Below, piece after piece: positions 24,181 to 35,808 of a stretch of 64,000 bases of DNA (within the stretch, counting starts at the first letter, position 1; each line of letters opens with the position of its first letter). The notes below the pieces were generated by a model, which searched no databases, was not told the origin of the DNA, and saw only the letters and a program-made list of their open reading frames with translations. The translations under genes and the position numbers were made by a program. Origin of the DNA: Kappaphycus alvarezii (Eukaryota > Rhodophyta > Florideophyceae > Gigartinales > Solieriaceae); contig NADL03000773.1 of the NCBI GenBank assembly GCA_002205965.3, positions 186,001 through 250,000 of the forward strand, written 5' to 3'.

Positions 24181-25149
24181 CATGAAATGGTATTCTCCAT
24201 TGTGTTCAAAAAGAACTCCTGTTACTTCTTGTTGAAACTTTTCAGCTCCGATTCGATTAACACGGCGCGATTCGCTTCCTTTCCCTCCAATTATATTTAC
24301 TCTTCCTCTTCTGAGGACAAAAATTGCGGTCTGTGCAAGTCTTTGTTTAACATTTCCAACACCACCTTCTGTTCGTTATCGGAACGATCAACGCTGACAT
24401 CTGAGTTATACAGTTACTGTTGTGAATTTATAATCTGTATTGTCTGTTTGAGTGTAAGCATTTGCCCTTTAGTTTGTCGATTTTGTGCCGAGGATTTTAG
24501 CCAGCTTTCAAAGACGGTTCGCCAAACCAGAATGAAAACATGCTTATTAATTTGATTTTTGTGGTCACTCTAAGATCTTAAAAGTGAAAACAGCTGGACT
24601 GCACTTTAGGTGGTAGTACTGAGTATTTAATGGTCCACGATGAGGTAGCTAACCACGTTACACACAGGTGAGCTACACTTGAGTTGTTAGTGCTGAGTGT
24701 ATGGTCGCAATGGTGTACCTAACCATGGAAAATGCAGTTAGACTATATTAGAGGTGGTAGTGTGGAGCGAGTAGTCGTCAATGATGAACGCGGAACCAAG
24801 CTATATATTCAATATCGTTTTACTAGCCTTGCTAGAATCGCAAGCGGTTGATGCTGGCATTAGCACAAGCCCAGACCCAGATAGTGTACTGAAGCTCCAG
24901 CCGAAGAGGGTTGGGAGTTGCGGTATTAATAAAGCGGTGGAAATTTGATTGCGAAGGGGTAGATCCCACCCAGAATTTTACGTTGACTTGAGTATCGCGC
25001 CTTGTAGCTGAGCACAGCTCCTCGAACTACTTTTACTATAGTCTTCTTATAAGCAGTTTAGGACTGCAAAATAACTGTACAATGCAGTACAGCATATTCA
25101 TTCAATTCGACTTTCTGTTACGATTAGGCAATATGCACATAGCCTGTGG
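24181..25149. other. AT-rich DNA without recognisable genes
   Basis: No supported gene. A frame at 24187-24555 is Cys- and Ser-rich without a known domain. Three loosely similar segments between 24590 and 24790 share a pattern (GGTGGTAGTACTGAG, TTGTTAGTGCTGAGTGTATGG, GGTGGTAGTGTGGAG with a following TAACCA or TAGTCG) and may be an old degenerate tandem repeat of about 85-90 bp. Confidence 0.35.
24598..24790. repeat. Degenerate tandem repeat, about three units
   Basis: Three successive segments begin with a TTAG(G/A)(T/G)GGTAGT-like motif followed by TG(A/G)GT(A/G)... and a TGGT(A/C)... stretch at roughly 85-90 bp spacing. Identity is low and the call is by eye only. Confidence 0.35.
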
Positions 25150-25400
25150 GTGATAAAAGACACTCTAATTTCTATATTCGGCACTCCCGGGAACTCTTTC
25201 CTTATGCAAAGACACGCTTTGGTGACGGCTTTATACAAAGCATCACGCTTTACGGCTGTCCTCACATCATCCTTATTATATCGTCCCACCTCACTCTGCC
25301 TCCTTTTTAGACTCCCTAATACACAGAACTTCCCCTTAGTCTCGAAAAATAGCCGTTCTACATCTACAATCAGTAAAGCTCCTCAAATTAATCCCCCTCT
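25150..25400 (+). mobile_element. Family R-type 3' end fragment, AT-mutated
   Basis: Aligns by eye with the 3' ends of the fragments at 49868-50040 and 50800-51000. It shares a CTTATGCAAAGACACGC... segment corresponding to the terminal helix (LMQRHA), a following CTCACTCTGCCTCC motif, and the tail with ATCTACAATCAGTAAAGC. Many differences are C to T or G to A relative to the GC-rich copies, as expected from cytosine deamination. Confidence 0.55.
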
Positions 25401-25589
25401 GTGGTACTGCTGTAATAGAAATGAAAGGCGCTGGAGTAGATATTTAACGCAGTGTACTGGGCGGGGCTCGAGCCCGCGATCGTCGGTTTGAGTTAATCTG
25501 AGCCCATAACATATTCAAACAACATTATTTACTCTCTTTTTATGACTTGTACACTGAATGACAACTATTAGATGCCAAACGGCTAGGGC

Positions 25590-25750
25590 AAAAGTTTTCT
25601 GGGAGCGGGGGAGCTGGTACCTTTATTTAAAATTTTAATTAGGCCTGCTAAACAGAAACAAACTGGAAAGGGCTTGACCAATGCCTAATCCAGCAAAAGG
25701 GACGGAAGCAAATTCCCCCATTGAAATTTCGGAAAGCCGGGAAATCAATG
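25590..25750. repeat. Dispersed repeat, related to 55140-55290
   Basis: Shares a TTTATTTAAA-type segment, AGGCCTGCTAAACAGA, a GATGCC/AATGCC...TCCAGCAAA segment and AAATTCCCCCA(A/T)TGAAAT with the sequence at 55140-55290 in the same orientation. No coding capacity; nature unknown. Confidence 0.7.
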
Positions 25751-26955
25751 GGTTGAAAAACTCCCCGCGTAAGCGATGGGCTTACAGAAGGCGATGACGA
25801 CAGCGACGAATTCTCGAAGGGGAAAATTGGGGTGTTTTAATTATTGAAAAATAGGTTAGCCTAATTCTCCCACCGACACAAGCTCTATGAAATCAAGGGA
25901 AAGCTCTCCCTAAGTTTGGTACCGACTTCTGACTGCACTTGATTGAATTTAACCATCCAGTTAGATCTTAACCAAGTAGTCAGTCAGTCATTGTACACTT
26001 CAGAGACATAATTAGTAAAGAATTTTTTCATTATTAATATTATGAAACCGGTACTTTCCGAAATTTACTTTTCCTCTCACTCCGAGATCAATCTTTGACG
26101 GCTCTCTCTTCAAACAACTCGTCCCACCTTTTCTTTCAACAAAAAATAAGTCCTGTAGTCTTTTGCCTTTATGAATCCAAATTAAGTGGACGACTCCATT
26201 GTCTATTTTATGTTTGAAGATTTTTTCCTTCTTTGCTTCGTCCTCCAAATTCAGTTCCGACATTTTATCAAACATATGTTTTATCATTGTTCCGAATGCC
26301 TGCAACTTCAAAGCCATAACATTGCCTCGCATTTTTTAGTTTGCCCGGGCCGTGAAAGTTTTCGAAGACATTACCTTATTTGAAGTTAGGTAGCAACGTC
26401 GTTGAAGCAACACCCCTGCCATCAACCACTCCATCGATTCACCCACTTTGCCCTAAATATGACTAACTTCCGCCTGTCCCCCACAATCGTCAAGTCACCC
26501 AGAGCCCCATGTCCTATCGACGGCCTGGCTTGATGGCCATTGGGCCAACTGACTACGATGACTACCATAAACGAATGGGTCAGGAACGCATTTGGGGTTG
26601 GACCCGCTGTCATTTTTCGATGATACGAAGAAGGTAGAGGAGGATGAAAAGGCAGAGGAGGCTGAGGCTTATGTGGAGGGATCGTAAAATGAGGATGACT
26701 GGGTGGATCCATAAGAGCCATGGTGTACAACCGTGGGGGGGTTGCTGTGGAGGACGAAGGGGAGAGTAAGGGAAAAATCTTAATTTTGTACTCCTCTGCT
26801 CGGGATGAAGCGGAGTTTGATGGTTATACGTAGTAATTGGAGGATCTTGACATGTCCGAGGAAGTTATCTATCATTCTGGGCGGTTCGGTGGAACTTTTA
26901 GGGAGTGAATTGCTGATATCGGTATTTTGAAGGAACTTTTGGCTCTGATCTCGAG
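25751..26955. other. AT-rich DNA without assigned genes
   Basis: A minus-strand frame at 26012-26332 (106 residues, Lys-rich) could be the remnant of a transposon gag or accessory protein, but shows no motif I recognise. A plus-strand region near 26500-26700 has biased composition. Nothing here can be supported as a gene. Confidence 0.35.
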
Positions 26956-27410
26956 TACTGAGGTGTCTAGATATTTATCCTATAGTTTCTACTGATAGTC
27001 TTTCTCGTCCGGACTATTCAATTTAATGGATTTTATGGTAATTGGTATGTTTGCTTTGTACATTAGAATTAGCTAGAGAGTCTGAATGAACTTAATATAC
27101 TGCTTCCTATAGAAGAGGGAAAGCAAGTTTTGCTAGTTTTTTTTGAGACAACTTCAAGGGCGGACTCAAGTAGTTCAAGAGTTAAAGGTCAACTTCTACC
27201 CTAAGAAGCATTTCTTTTACAATTTTCCATGAGCATGGGTGATAGACCCTGCCCATTCCATACCACTTTGTAGCCCCTCCACTCCATGTCCTAATCCACC
27301 TTTTCTCTTTCCCATATCTACACTTCGGTAGAACCCTTATCGTTTGCAACAATCCCCATTCTAGGATAGTCGGTTTTGAAAATCTCATCCTCGGCGAGTT
27401 TTTTCTATCA
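26956..27410 (+). mobile_element. Degenerate solo LTR (Ty3 family of 38860), partial
   Basis: The sequence follows the right two thirds of the intact 720-bp LTR in order: GTCTAGATATTTA, the GTATGTTTG segment, a GCTTCCT...GAG segment, GACAACTTCA, GAAGTT/GAGTTAAAGGTCAACTTC, the block around GGTGATAGACCCTGCCC, and the end TTTTCTATCA at 27410. The left part is unrecognisable. No internal element sequence follows, so it is a solo or truncated LTR, and it is much older than the intact copy. Confidence 0.65.
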
Positions 27411-29519
27411 ATCAGATTAGATAAAATCCACATTGCCTGTTTGCCATACTAGGCACTATCTATATATATGACACCATCAACCGCCGTTGATTCCGTTCCT
27501 CCATTTCGTCCTGTACATCTCAGGGCTCGTCGACCTCTCGCCCTTGACCCTCCCACTCTAGCTGCTTCACACGCCAACACTCTAAAACTTCTCATACATG
27601 TGCAGCAAAGGCGCAAGCAAGAATTTGTTGGCACGAAGCCGCCTTTGAGGCCGCCCCCAACCCGATCGATCACAGAAACCCCGACATCTGACATCTACTC
27701 CGCGACCTAGCGTTCCACCGCAGCCCCGCTGCGGCATTTTTATTCTATTAAAAGGGCCGAAAACATGTTACGAGCATCAACATTTGTAAAATAACAACGA
27801 TTAATTGTGTCGATTATTTAGGTCAAAATGTTTTTACCCAAGATATGCTTGAAGAAGAATTCTTTACCTGCGTCGCTAAATAAGTGCCTGGGAGTGTGAA
27901 CGCTCTCTTTTTTATCCATAACTACATCAGCACACACCTCTTGATAGCGGCGAGTGTGATAGGCCAGTAGTCCTCCGAAATTTCGCTCTATGATATTTTA
28001 AATTGCGTTAACATCATTTATAATCCTTTTTCCTCCTTTTCCGTCCTTGATTATATTGTTTATATCAGTATCACTCATTCGCGGGTCGACGTACATGGTT
28101 GAACAAAAGTTCGGCGCCCAAATTTTGTGCGGGCCTTACAAATGCGTCCTCCACCAAGATGCTTTGGGCTTTCCCATTTGGAATTTTATAGTACTATCCA
28201 ACCTTTTGTCCCCATGTACGTTTACATCCGGTGCCTCATTGGCCTGTAACATTGTAATGAGTGTTAAGTATTGATGCGCTTCAGTGTGTGAATTGACAAA
28301 ATGAGCTGCTGCAGGCCTTACTGATGCTTTATTAGCGCTGCCAGTTGGTTATAAGCATGGAGCTACATTATTTTTCCTCAACACCAGATTTGTCTCGAAA
28401 GCAGTCGTGAATAGTGTTTCGAACTGCTTCTCTGGCCGTATGGTACTAATAGCCTATAGACGAACGAAATTTCTGATATCATATTTCTGTAACAAATCTG
28501 AAAGAGGAAAAATGGCGTCAACGGAAAAAGGAGCCATTAACTACCAAAGATAAAAGTTTTTGCAGATGACTGAAGTGCTACAATAGACTTTACCAGAAAA
28601 GAACAGGGAATGTAAACGAAAGAATTTTACTGCTCTACTCACAATTTAGAGTAAGAGGATCTTCAATCTCGCTTAGAGGCTAGAGAGTTAATCCAAGTAT
28701 TTTATTCTAAGTTGACTCCCAACTTCCATTCTGTCTCCTGGAGGAAGCAGTTTGTTGAGGTTCTATGGCCTTTTTTCGAAATCATAAATCGATAAAACTA
28801 TTGAAAGTACAGAAAAAACTCAGAAAAATACTTAATGTGGACGCAGATAATTCAATAAAAGGGGTTTGACAGAAACTAAACAAATTTTTTCCTCAAAAGG
28901 AGACCCTAGTACTTCCCCAAAGACTTCATAAGTATCCATTTAGTCCTCTCACATATCTGTGGAAGGCTTACAATTTCCCGCCTCTTCCTGCAAAGAATCC
29001 ACCTCACCTAACGCCCTCCCAACTACATCCATGGCTGATACTACCTTTTCCATCCAATTCATTCCTTCTCCTCACGTATGACCTGCTTTGGTCTCCTACT
29101 CTTCATTCCTAGACACTTAGACCTCCTCTTCTTCATCCTCTCACTCTTCCTTGGCCTCTTACCCATCTTCTGTCTCATAGACGAAATTCGGGGAAAATAA
29201 AATGTCGTCGTATGAAAAAATTCTTCTTCCATACACATACGTGCCTCTTCCCGTCTCTAGAAGGGGTAATATTTGGTGAAATTGGATGTTTGGTTTAATC
29301 AATTTTCCTGATAGCAGATTGTTTGAGTTGGTTTGGACTGGAACGTAGGGTGAATTTCCGATTAAACTGTGCAGTATGGCGGCGGCAGAGAAAACAATAC
29401 GTTGAAAAAATGACGTGCTATGGAATGTTTTATAAAAAGTTGCTGGGAACCCTGTCAGCAGACATGCGGCGTTCAAAGCAACCATTAACGCTGAACGCCG
29501 CTACAAGATTGTGTCCCTA
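27411..29519. other. AT-rich decayed DNA without assigned genes
   Basis: Short frames exist (27468-27710, 28047-28274, 29159-29485) but none has a recognisable domain. The sequence is AT-rich and probably consists of old transposon remains. Confidence 0.35.
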
Positions 29520-30594
29520 ACCTAGAGGAATTGTTCTTTGGCATTATTGGCGACCGAGAACGCCACCTCCCTGACGAGGGAAACGGCATCTGGTTTCCAG
29601 CTGCCGGGGGAGTAGACCGAGACGGCAAGCAGCCGATTCCTGTCCGGTAATCTAGCAATGAACTCCCGGTATTTCCAGAGATTTTCCGAGTTGGAGGCGT
29701 TCAATCTAATGAAGGGGTTAAAGGTCCTTATCCTCCACTGAGAGGGTGCCAAGGGGTTGAAAAATGTGATATCGAAGTAATCGGTAGCCCCTGTGGCACC
29801 ATTCGCCCTGATTTCTGATCCGGTTTTGTGTTCTCCTGGTGGTCTTGGCTCTAGGATGGAGTGCCTAATGGCAAGGACGAGGTCGCTGCCCAGTAACCAT
29901 ACTTGGTCGTCGTGGCCGGCGATTCTTTGTCTGATTTACTTGCAATGGATCAGGAGGTCCCCATGGACGTCCATTGTTTCTGGGTATGAACAGGGGTAAC
30001 TGAAAATATTACTGGAGCCATATTGAGAAGCTCTATGTGCTAATGGCTGTTTTGATGCCTGAGCTTGGAATGCAGTGGACCTAGACTTTGGCACCAGGTA
30101 GTTTCATAGATGACCGAAAAGCTCTTGTGCGGGTTTCGCCCTGAGGCAGCTCCTCGTAGGGTTCCCTGTGTACTGCATCAGCTAGCTTCTTTTGTAGGAG
30201 TTTTTGGTTGGAACAAAAGATGTTGGATGGCAGTAAGTCTAATGGGCTGTAGCAGGAGGACCACGCACTAAATGCGGATTCGGCCTATTCATATGTGGCC
30301 AACTCGGTTATAGGCCAGAATAGTAAACGGCCTTAGAACTTGTTGGTCTGAGCACTGGATGCAAGAAAGGCGGCTGATGCTATGTTTCCGCTGATTTGAG
30401 ACTGAGTCCTATTGTGGGGTACTTATCTGCGATCGTTTTGAGGGGTAGTTGAAACTCCTTAAATATGCTGCTGTATAGGAATCCACCTGCCAGCGTGCGA
30501 ATATCTGACTCCATTGGGCTTTCGAAGTACTTCGCGAATTTCGCCTTGCATGGGGGCGGGGTGAGTCGGAGAAGGTAGCCGACCTTGTAGAAAC
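29520..30594 (-). mobile_element. Family R retroelement copy 2, 3' part, cut by an LTR
   Basis: On the minus strand, from 30594 downwards, the frame gives KVGYLLRLTPPPC, then a segment ending LPLK...GLSLKSAE, a gap of decayed sequence, and the C-terminal domain ATDYFDITFFNPLAPS followed by LWKYREFIARL, the SPGSWKPD box and a helix with VANNAKEQF. The order matches copy 1 (37575-38859). The 5' end of this copy stops exactly where a Ty3-family LTR begins (TGATG at 30595). Frame breaks and substitutions show it is not functional. Confidence 0.7.
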
Positions 30595-31831
30595 TGATGG
30601 GCACTAAACCTGTACCCACTCAAAAAGATCTCATGATAGGGTACCTGTAACGATTGTGACCCCAGTACCGTGACAGTATCCCGGCAGTAACCGTTACCAA
30701 GATTTACACTATATCAAGACATCAGTGCAACTTGTGCACTGTACCCAGACACCGGTGTAAAACACAAGACCCATACCACTCCGTTCCAAGCCAATCACAT
30801 GAAGCCATTGTGGCGATCTCGCGTGGTTCTCGAAACTTCTCCCACCTCACGAATCAGCTTCATTTTATGCCTTCTTGCCAATTGGACCTATAGAACTTTG
30901 CCATGATGTTTACTGCTGTAAATATCCCTGATAGTTTCTACGTGAACCTTCAAACCCTTTTAGTTTCATGGCTTTAAGGCCGTTCTTCTAGAACACCTTT
31001 GAATTTCACATTACCTGTCTACAATTTACCATTGTTGTCGTAGAGTACTTTTTCTATATAAACCCTGGTCTGAAGCTCCGGCCTCTTCACCGGAAGAATC
31101 AACCAACAGTTCAACCATCGATTACCTTCTGTGCGCTCAACACCCCACAGTATCAGCATTGAATACATTACAGTATCTGATTTTCCAAGATATTTTTAAA
31201 GTATCTGAGTTTGAGGTATATTCTTAATTTTGATGAGTGTGGCAAATTCATGGTTTAATTTTTTATGGCATGCTGGCATAAATAGATGTCAGTAAGCGCA
31301 GAGGATATGGGTGATACCAAGAATGACTTCAAAAATTTTATATAATGATCACATCATTCCACCCCTAGCCGATGGGTGGATAGTATGGATATTACAACCA
31401 GATATTTGCCTTGGAGAAATATCTTCTACTAGTCATTCTCGTTCATTCAATTCCATTGAGTGAATTTTTTTGGTACCTAGTATCTTTGTTTGAGACTTTA
31501 GGTTTAACCTAGAGGTCTGCATAAGCTAAGTAAATTGGTTCCTCTTGGAGAGGTCAAACAAGTTGGGACACAAATTCAAGCGCAGATCCAAGTAGTCTGG
31601 AAGTTGAAAGTCAACTTCTGCCCTAAGAAACATTTCTTCAACGCTAGGCCCTGAGCATAGGTGGTAGACCCTACCCCTTCTACACTACCTTGTAAACTCT
31701 CGATCCTCCTTCCTTTTTCATCTCTTTTCGTCACCACAACCGAACTTCGGTAGCGCTCTTGTCGCTTGCAAGGCCTCCGTCTTGGGAAAACTGGCTCTGA
31801 AAATACCATCCTCGGAATATTATCCCTATCA
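30595..31831 (+). mobile_element. Solo LTR of the Ty3 family, split by another LTR
   Basis: Begins TGATGGGCAC, parallel to TGATGTGCGC of the intact LTR, and ends TTATCCCTATCA, parallel to TTACCCCTATCA. After removal of the inserted LTR (30646-31172) it follows the intact 720-bp LTR from end to end: a GATATTTTTAA segment, GAGTGTGGCAAATTCAT, CCACCCCTAGCCGATGGGTGG, TTTGCCTTGGAGAAATATCTTCTA, the GTTTGAGACTTTAGG segment and the final block. The flanks GAAAC and GACGC are not a convincing target duplication. Confidence 0.75.
30646..31172 (+). mobile_element. Solo LTR of a different element, TSD GTAYC
   Basis: Segment of 527 bp that begins TGTAACGATTG and ends TTACA, as retroviral-type LTRs do (TG...CA), with a TATA-like TCTATATAAACC near 31055. 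It is flanked by GTACC (30641-30645) and GTATC (31173-31177), a 5-bp target duplication with one change. It interrupts the Ty3-family LTR at a point that is continuous in the intact LTR (GTATAC near 38907). No second copy or internal region of this family is present in the window. Confidence 0.7.
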
Positions 31832-32696
31832 GACGCCAACGCAGTTTTTCAGGATCTGAAAGGAGGTTTGGGTGTCTTGAATATATATGGTCGCTTAAAA
31901 AATGGAAAATATATAGAGAAACATGAAGGGAAAGAATTTCTGCGCGTAATGAGAATATTTTCAGTTCCTTGCTTGACAAAATCCATCCCTCTAGCCTCAA
32001 GCATTGCCCAGATTCTGCGACATATCCCATAATTGACCAGAATCCCTGGCTTTCCAAACATTCGAAGGTCATATCCTGGCTGCTTAATGTAGGTTCATCG
32101 TCCTCAGTAACCGTTGATTATGCCAGATTCAGACCACGAAGCGTGCCAACGACGTATACTTGCTCAGGTCTAGACAGAATGAGGTTCTGTCATCTCTTCC
32201 GTGCCTCAGGTACATCTGCAACAGATTTTACAGTGGCTTTCTTCGTGGTAATTGTGCTCCACAGGCTTCCTGGTCAATCCTTGATTGTTCTAGTTCTCGC
32301 CTGTCGCGTCTACCGTATAGTTTCACATGTCCCTCTCGGCTTCGCGGCTGTTTTCACATTTTATTTCGAGCCTTCGAAATTGCACCTAGATTGATTAAAA
32401 AGTCCACAATTTCCTTGCCGAAGTAGATAGTGAGGCGCAAAATAGCTCCCGATATTTTTCTGTACCTTTGCGAACGGATTTCCTTGCTTTAACACCCAGT
32501 TCGCGACTCAAGGGGTCTTGTTTCGGCTGATTTTAAGGAACTTACAAGGTATATAAGGAGCTTTTTTTCGCAACCTTTTTTGATACTGATGCAGTTTGTA
32601 AATTCCAAAGTGCAGATTCCAGATATGCACTCAGGATTTAAAGAAAAACTGTACCATCCGAGTTACGGGCTGCTAAAAATAGCTATCTGAGGAGAT
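31832..32696. other. Unassigned DNA between LTR and DDE element
   Basis: No supported gene. A plus-strand frame at 31969-32394 is hydrophobic and Ser/Val-rich but shows no domain. The sequence does not continue family R, so the left and right flanks of the LTR have been rearranged or deleted. Confidence 0.35.
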
Positions 32697-32825
32697 GTGC
32701 ATCGATAAAAATAATCAAAATATTTCTTTTTGATGATTTCTATAATATCCTGAATGGCACTAAAATTCTAAAAAATATGATTCTCCTTTTACCACTTTCA
32801 TAAGCCGCAACACATGAACCAGCAA

Positions 32826-33653
32826 TCAATCCACGTCATCTGGGAGGCAGGTTTCTTTCTTATGAGAGGTCTTAAATGATGACACTCTTTTCTTGATCTG
32901 TGAGTCTGATGGAAACCCTGCAGGAATGCTTCCGCCATAGAGAAATTGAGCTTGTACTAGTCGCACTGCTTCAGACGGAGATATAGTAAACTCAGAGTCC
33001 CGAACAAAAAAATCAATTGCATTCCTAAACACATGCGATATTGAACCAGCTCTCGGCTGTGAAACTGCACCCCCAGTTCTTGATCTCGCAAACAGTGACT
33101 GTATAAACTTCTGGATGTCAGCCTCACTTGGAATATCAAACCTATCTCCGTACGTGTGCAAAAGCTCTTCACGCATGGCTGAAGAGCTCATTTTCATAGA
33201 CTTATCATTCGAACCACGATTAAAGAAAGCTTCAAGTGACGCCTTGTGCTTACTGATGTAGCTTGCCGTCTGGTATTTTATGGCATCTCTTCTTGCCCAT
33301 CTAGATCGGAATTCTTGTAGTTTAGTACCATTTGTAGAGATAGAGCTCACGATTTGTTCATCGTCTGCTGACAGTATCCGAATACTCTTTGACTGAATCA
33401 GACTGTTTGCAAGTATGACTGTTCTACCCAACACAGATTTTGATTCCTCGCTTGGATTTGAGGATGAGCACGTTTTCATGTGCTGCAACAGTCTTCCTTC
33501 GGATGTAAAACAACGGTGGCACTTCTAACACATTATACCAATAATCTCATCAGTTTCTGATTCGGAGTCGTTAGACGATTCTGCAGATTGACACTCTACT
33601 GCTGCCGCTAGAAAACTTGACCTTCCTCTCCCATTCTTCACTATAATTCGAGA
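32826..33653 (-). pseudogene. DDE transposon protein, C-terminal part with C2HC finger
   Basis: Continues the transposase frame on the far side of the inserted TIR element: a Ser/Asp/Glu-rich linker, then a zinc-finger-like motif with two Cys and a HxxxxC pair (CHRCFTSEGRLLQHMKTC, about 33480-33530). An in-frame TAG lies just before the finger at about 33535. About 200 residues follow (to a stop at 32826) with basic and helical segments (FRSRWARRDAIKYQTASYI, EADIQKFIQSLFARSR). These suggest a DNA-binding tail, but I do not recognise the family. Confidence 0.5.
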
Positions 33654-33660
33654 CAGAATT

Positions 33661-34645
33661 GTAGTGCAATAGGCACTCAAACTGTACTGCCATCGGCAGA
33701 GCTAATTTTGGTTATCTATTTTTGATCTGATTCACTGCTAACCAGCGGGCACTGTACTGTACAGTACAGTAAGGACAACTTTCTTTTGCCGCCCACTATT
33801 ATTTTCGGTACTGTATACCCACCCGATGGGGCTTGAATGCTTGCAATCTGGACCACTCGGCCCCCGAATTGGACCTGATATTTTCGCAGGTGAAAGGTAA
33901 CTATTGGGCCAAGTGTCGAATTTACTTATCTCTAAAATTGGATCTCCCTAACTTCACTCACCCCGCCGTCGTAGATAACCCTAGCCTACCTTACTAGTAT
34001 TTATAGCTACCTGGCCATTAGGGCCCCAGAGTAAACAGCCACCCCGGTGTTGGCTCTGAACTTGACTCCCAACTTCCGCCTTTGCAGAAACCTTGCCAAC
34101 GGAAACTTTGGCTATAGCCACGTTTATCCGCCCGGGTCCCCCTTACTATTCCCCCCTCTCTATCCAATATTACGATACCCCTTTTGTTGTTTGTTTGTGA
34201 TATTTACTCACGCTTGGCGCCCCGGACTACGGCGTCTATATACAAATAGGAACTTCAAGGTTGTCGTTGGTGACAACATCCTTATCTCCAAAGGAGATAT
34301 TCAGCACAGCTGACCCACTACTACCTCTTCTTTGTCCAGTGTTACACGCCTGGTGTCTAAGGTTCTTTGGAATCGATCCTTATCAAGGTTCTAGCATTCC
34401 GCGGACCACGGCCCGGCCTCACAACCCAGAGGACAAGTATATTGTCCAGCCGTCCAAGGAATTACCCCCGCTCTTCCAACTCCATTTCTCCTCGCCGTCG
34501 GCGAGCTGTGCTACTGCATCGCAGGGTGCTTAAAGAGAAAGAGGGACGGCGGATACCCTGTGGGTCTTCGTGTGTGTGTTTTGGGTTTCTCATTGTCTGA
34601 CGGTGTTCCGTTCCTAGACGAAAAGAACTGCGCGCATTGCACTAC
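33661..34645 (+). mobile_element. GTAGTG-type TIR element, copy 2, inserted in DDE transposon
   Basis: Element of 985 bp with GTAGTGCAAT at the left end and ATTGCACTAC at the right end. The 7-bp flanks CAGAATT and TAGAATG share AGAAT at the same offset, consistent with a mutated target duplication. It corresponds, reversed, to copy 1 (14148-15568) without the MITE. It contains an ACAGT/ACTGT pentamer run at 33752-33773 at the same place as in copy 1. No transposase is encoded, so it needs a helper element elsewhere. Confidence 0.75.
33752..33773. repeat. ACAGT/ACTGT pentamer run
   Basis: Perfect run of ACTGT/ACAGT pentamers inside TIR element copy 2. Copy 1 has a shorter version at 15463-15478, showing length change at the same locus. 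Confidence 0.75.
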
Positions 34646-35791
34646 TAGAATGCGAGTTATGGCAGCCTGTGAGAGTACAACGACACCTGTTTCTGATCCG
34701 ATACTATTAGTCTGAGCAGCTGAAGCGGTGCCAATGTTTGTTAAGCTATTGTATCGCTTCAGCTCCTCTTTCCATGGGACAACATCTCCAGGTGCCAGAG
34801 GCTTACATACACCAGTTCTCGAGAACTGACAGCGCCGTCCAATTCCATGCTCAGAGTAACGATACGTAACGACACTTACCTTTTTACCAGGCGCCGACCA
34901 TCCTTCGTAAACATAATCATTGTTGCGGCCTATCCACTGCTGTCCGTTGTGTTCCCTCTTCTTGAGTGCGGCCCAATCTAAAAGACTGGGGTTCTTTCTG
35001 TCGATTCTCACAAGCTCAGCCGCGGCATTCATAAGCCCTCCGCCGAGATTCAAGGCTGACACCAGTGTTGATGGTGTTGTTACATCCATCGCTTGTGATA
35101 CAATCTTGCTCACGTGCCTCATGGAAATATCAAAATGGGCATCCACAATAGACTTGCCGTCCTGAGTCTCGATGTGAACAAACCGGAGCAATGAAAGGCC
35201 ATTGCTTCGGGCTATGAACGGTAAAATGAGAGGTAAGGTCGCATTTTGATAGCATGCAGCATTATCTGATAGCACGACTACCTCAGTGACCTCCGGTAGA
35301 TCAATTTTTAGCCTCATCATTCCAGCTTCAATGATAGATGCTACAACCATGCCATCCTGCTGATAATCGCTCTGAATGATGTGATCGTAAAACAACATTG
35401 ATAAGTGATCAGGTTCTGTGTAGTTGTTATGTTCATCATATACTCGTGGTAAGCCGAACACGACAATTCCGTGCCAACTTATACCTCTCTTTCCAAAGAA
35501 ATCCACAGTCTTTTCTCGGCACCTTAAGGATTCATACTTCATCTTGTAGTCCGCCAATAGAACCACCTTATGATGCTTTCTTTGTGAGAGCATGTCTTGC
35601 AATAGCTCTTCCAATGCGTTTTTCTGTGCTCTAACACGGCGTAAATGTGCAAAGTACTGAATAAATTTGATCCTGGTGTCTCCCAGAATTTGCAATGCGT
35701 CCTCTTGAGTAGTTTCGACAAATTGCTGTAAATGGTCTAACACAGAAAACGGGGATAAACATCCGGCACATTGTATACTTTTAGGACCCAC
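34646..35791 (-). pseudogene. DDE-type transposase core of an unrecognised family
   Basis: Minus-strand frame of about 380 residues beginning with a CxxC (SIQCAGCLSPF) and a helical region (HLQQFVETTQEDAL). The presumed catalytic fold follows: a strand with Asp (VVLLADYKMKYES, about 35545), a FFGKRGISWHG motif (about 35490), a second Asp in VVVLSDNAACYQN (about 35270) and a VDAHF motif (about 35140) that could bring the third acidic residue. A conserved-looking TPSTLVSALNLGGGL region comes next. This order is that of an RNase H-like DDE transposase. The frame is long and unbroken here. The C-terminal part is cut off by TIR element copy 2, and the frame listed beyond 34646 belongs to that insert. 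I do not recognise a named superfamily. Confidence 0.55.
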
Positions 35792-35808
35792 AACATTTTT
35801 GTTCTCCC

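Noticed and set aside
25455-25500. tRNA-like T-arm (GGGCTCGAGCCC) suggesting a tRNA gene or tRNA-derived SINE
   Set aside because: Only a short stem is present. I could not build an acceptor stem, anticodon arm or A box at the right spacing on either strand.
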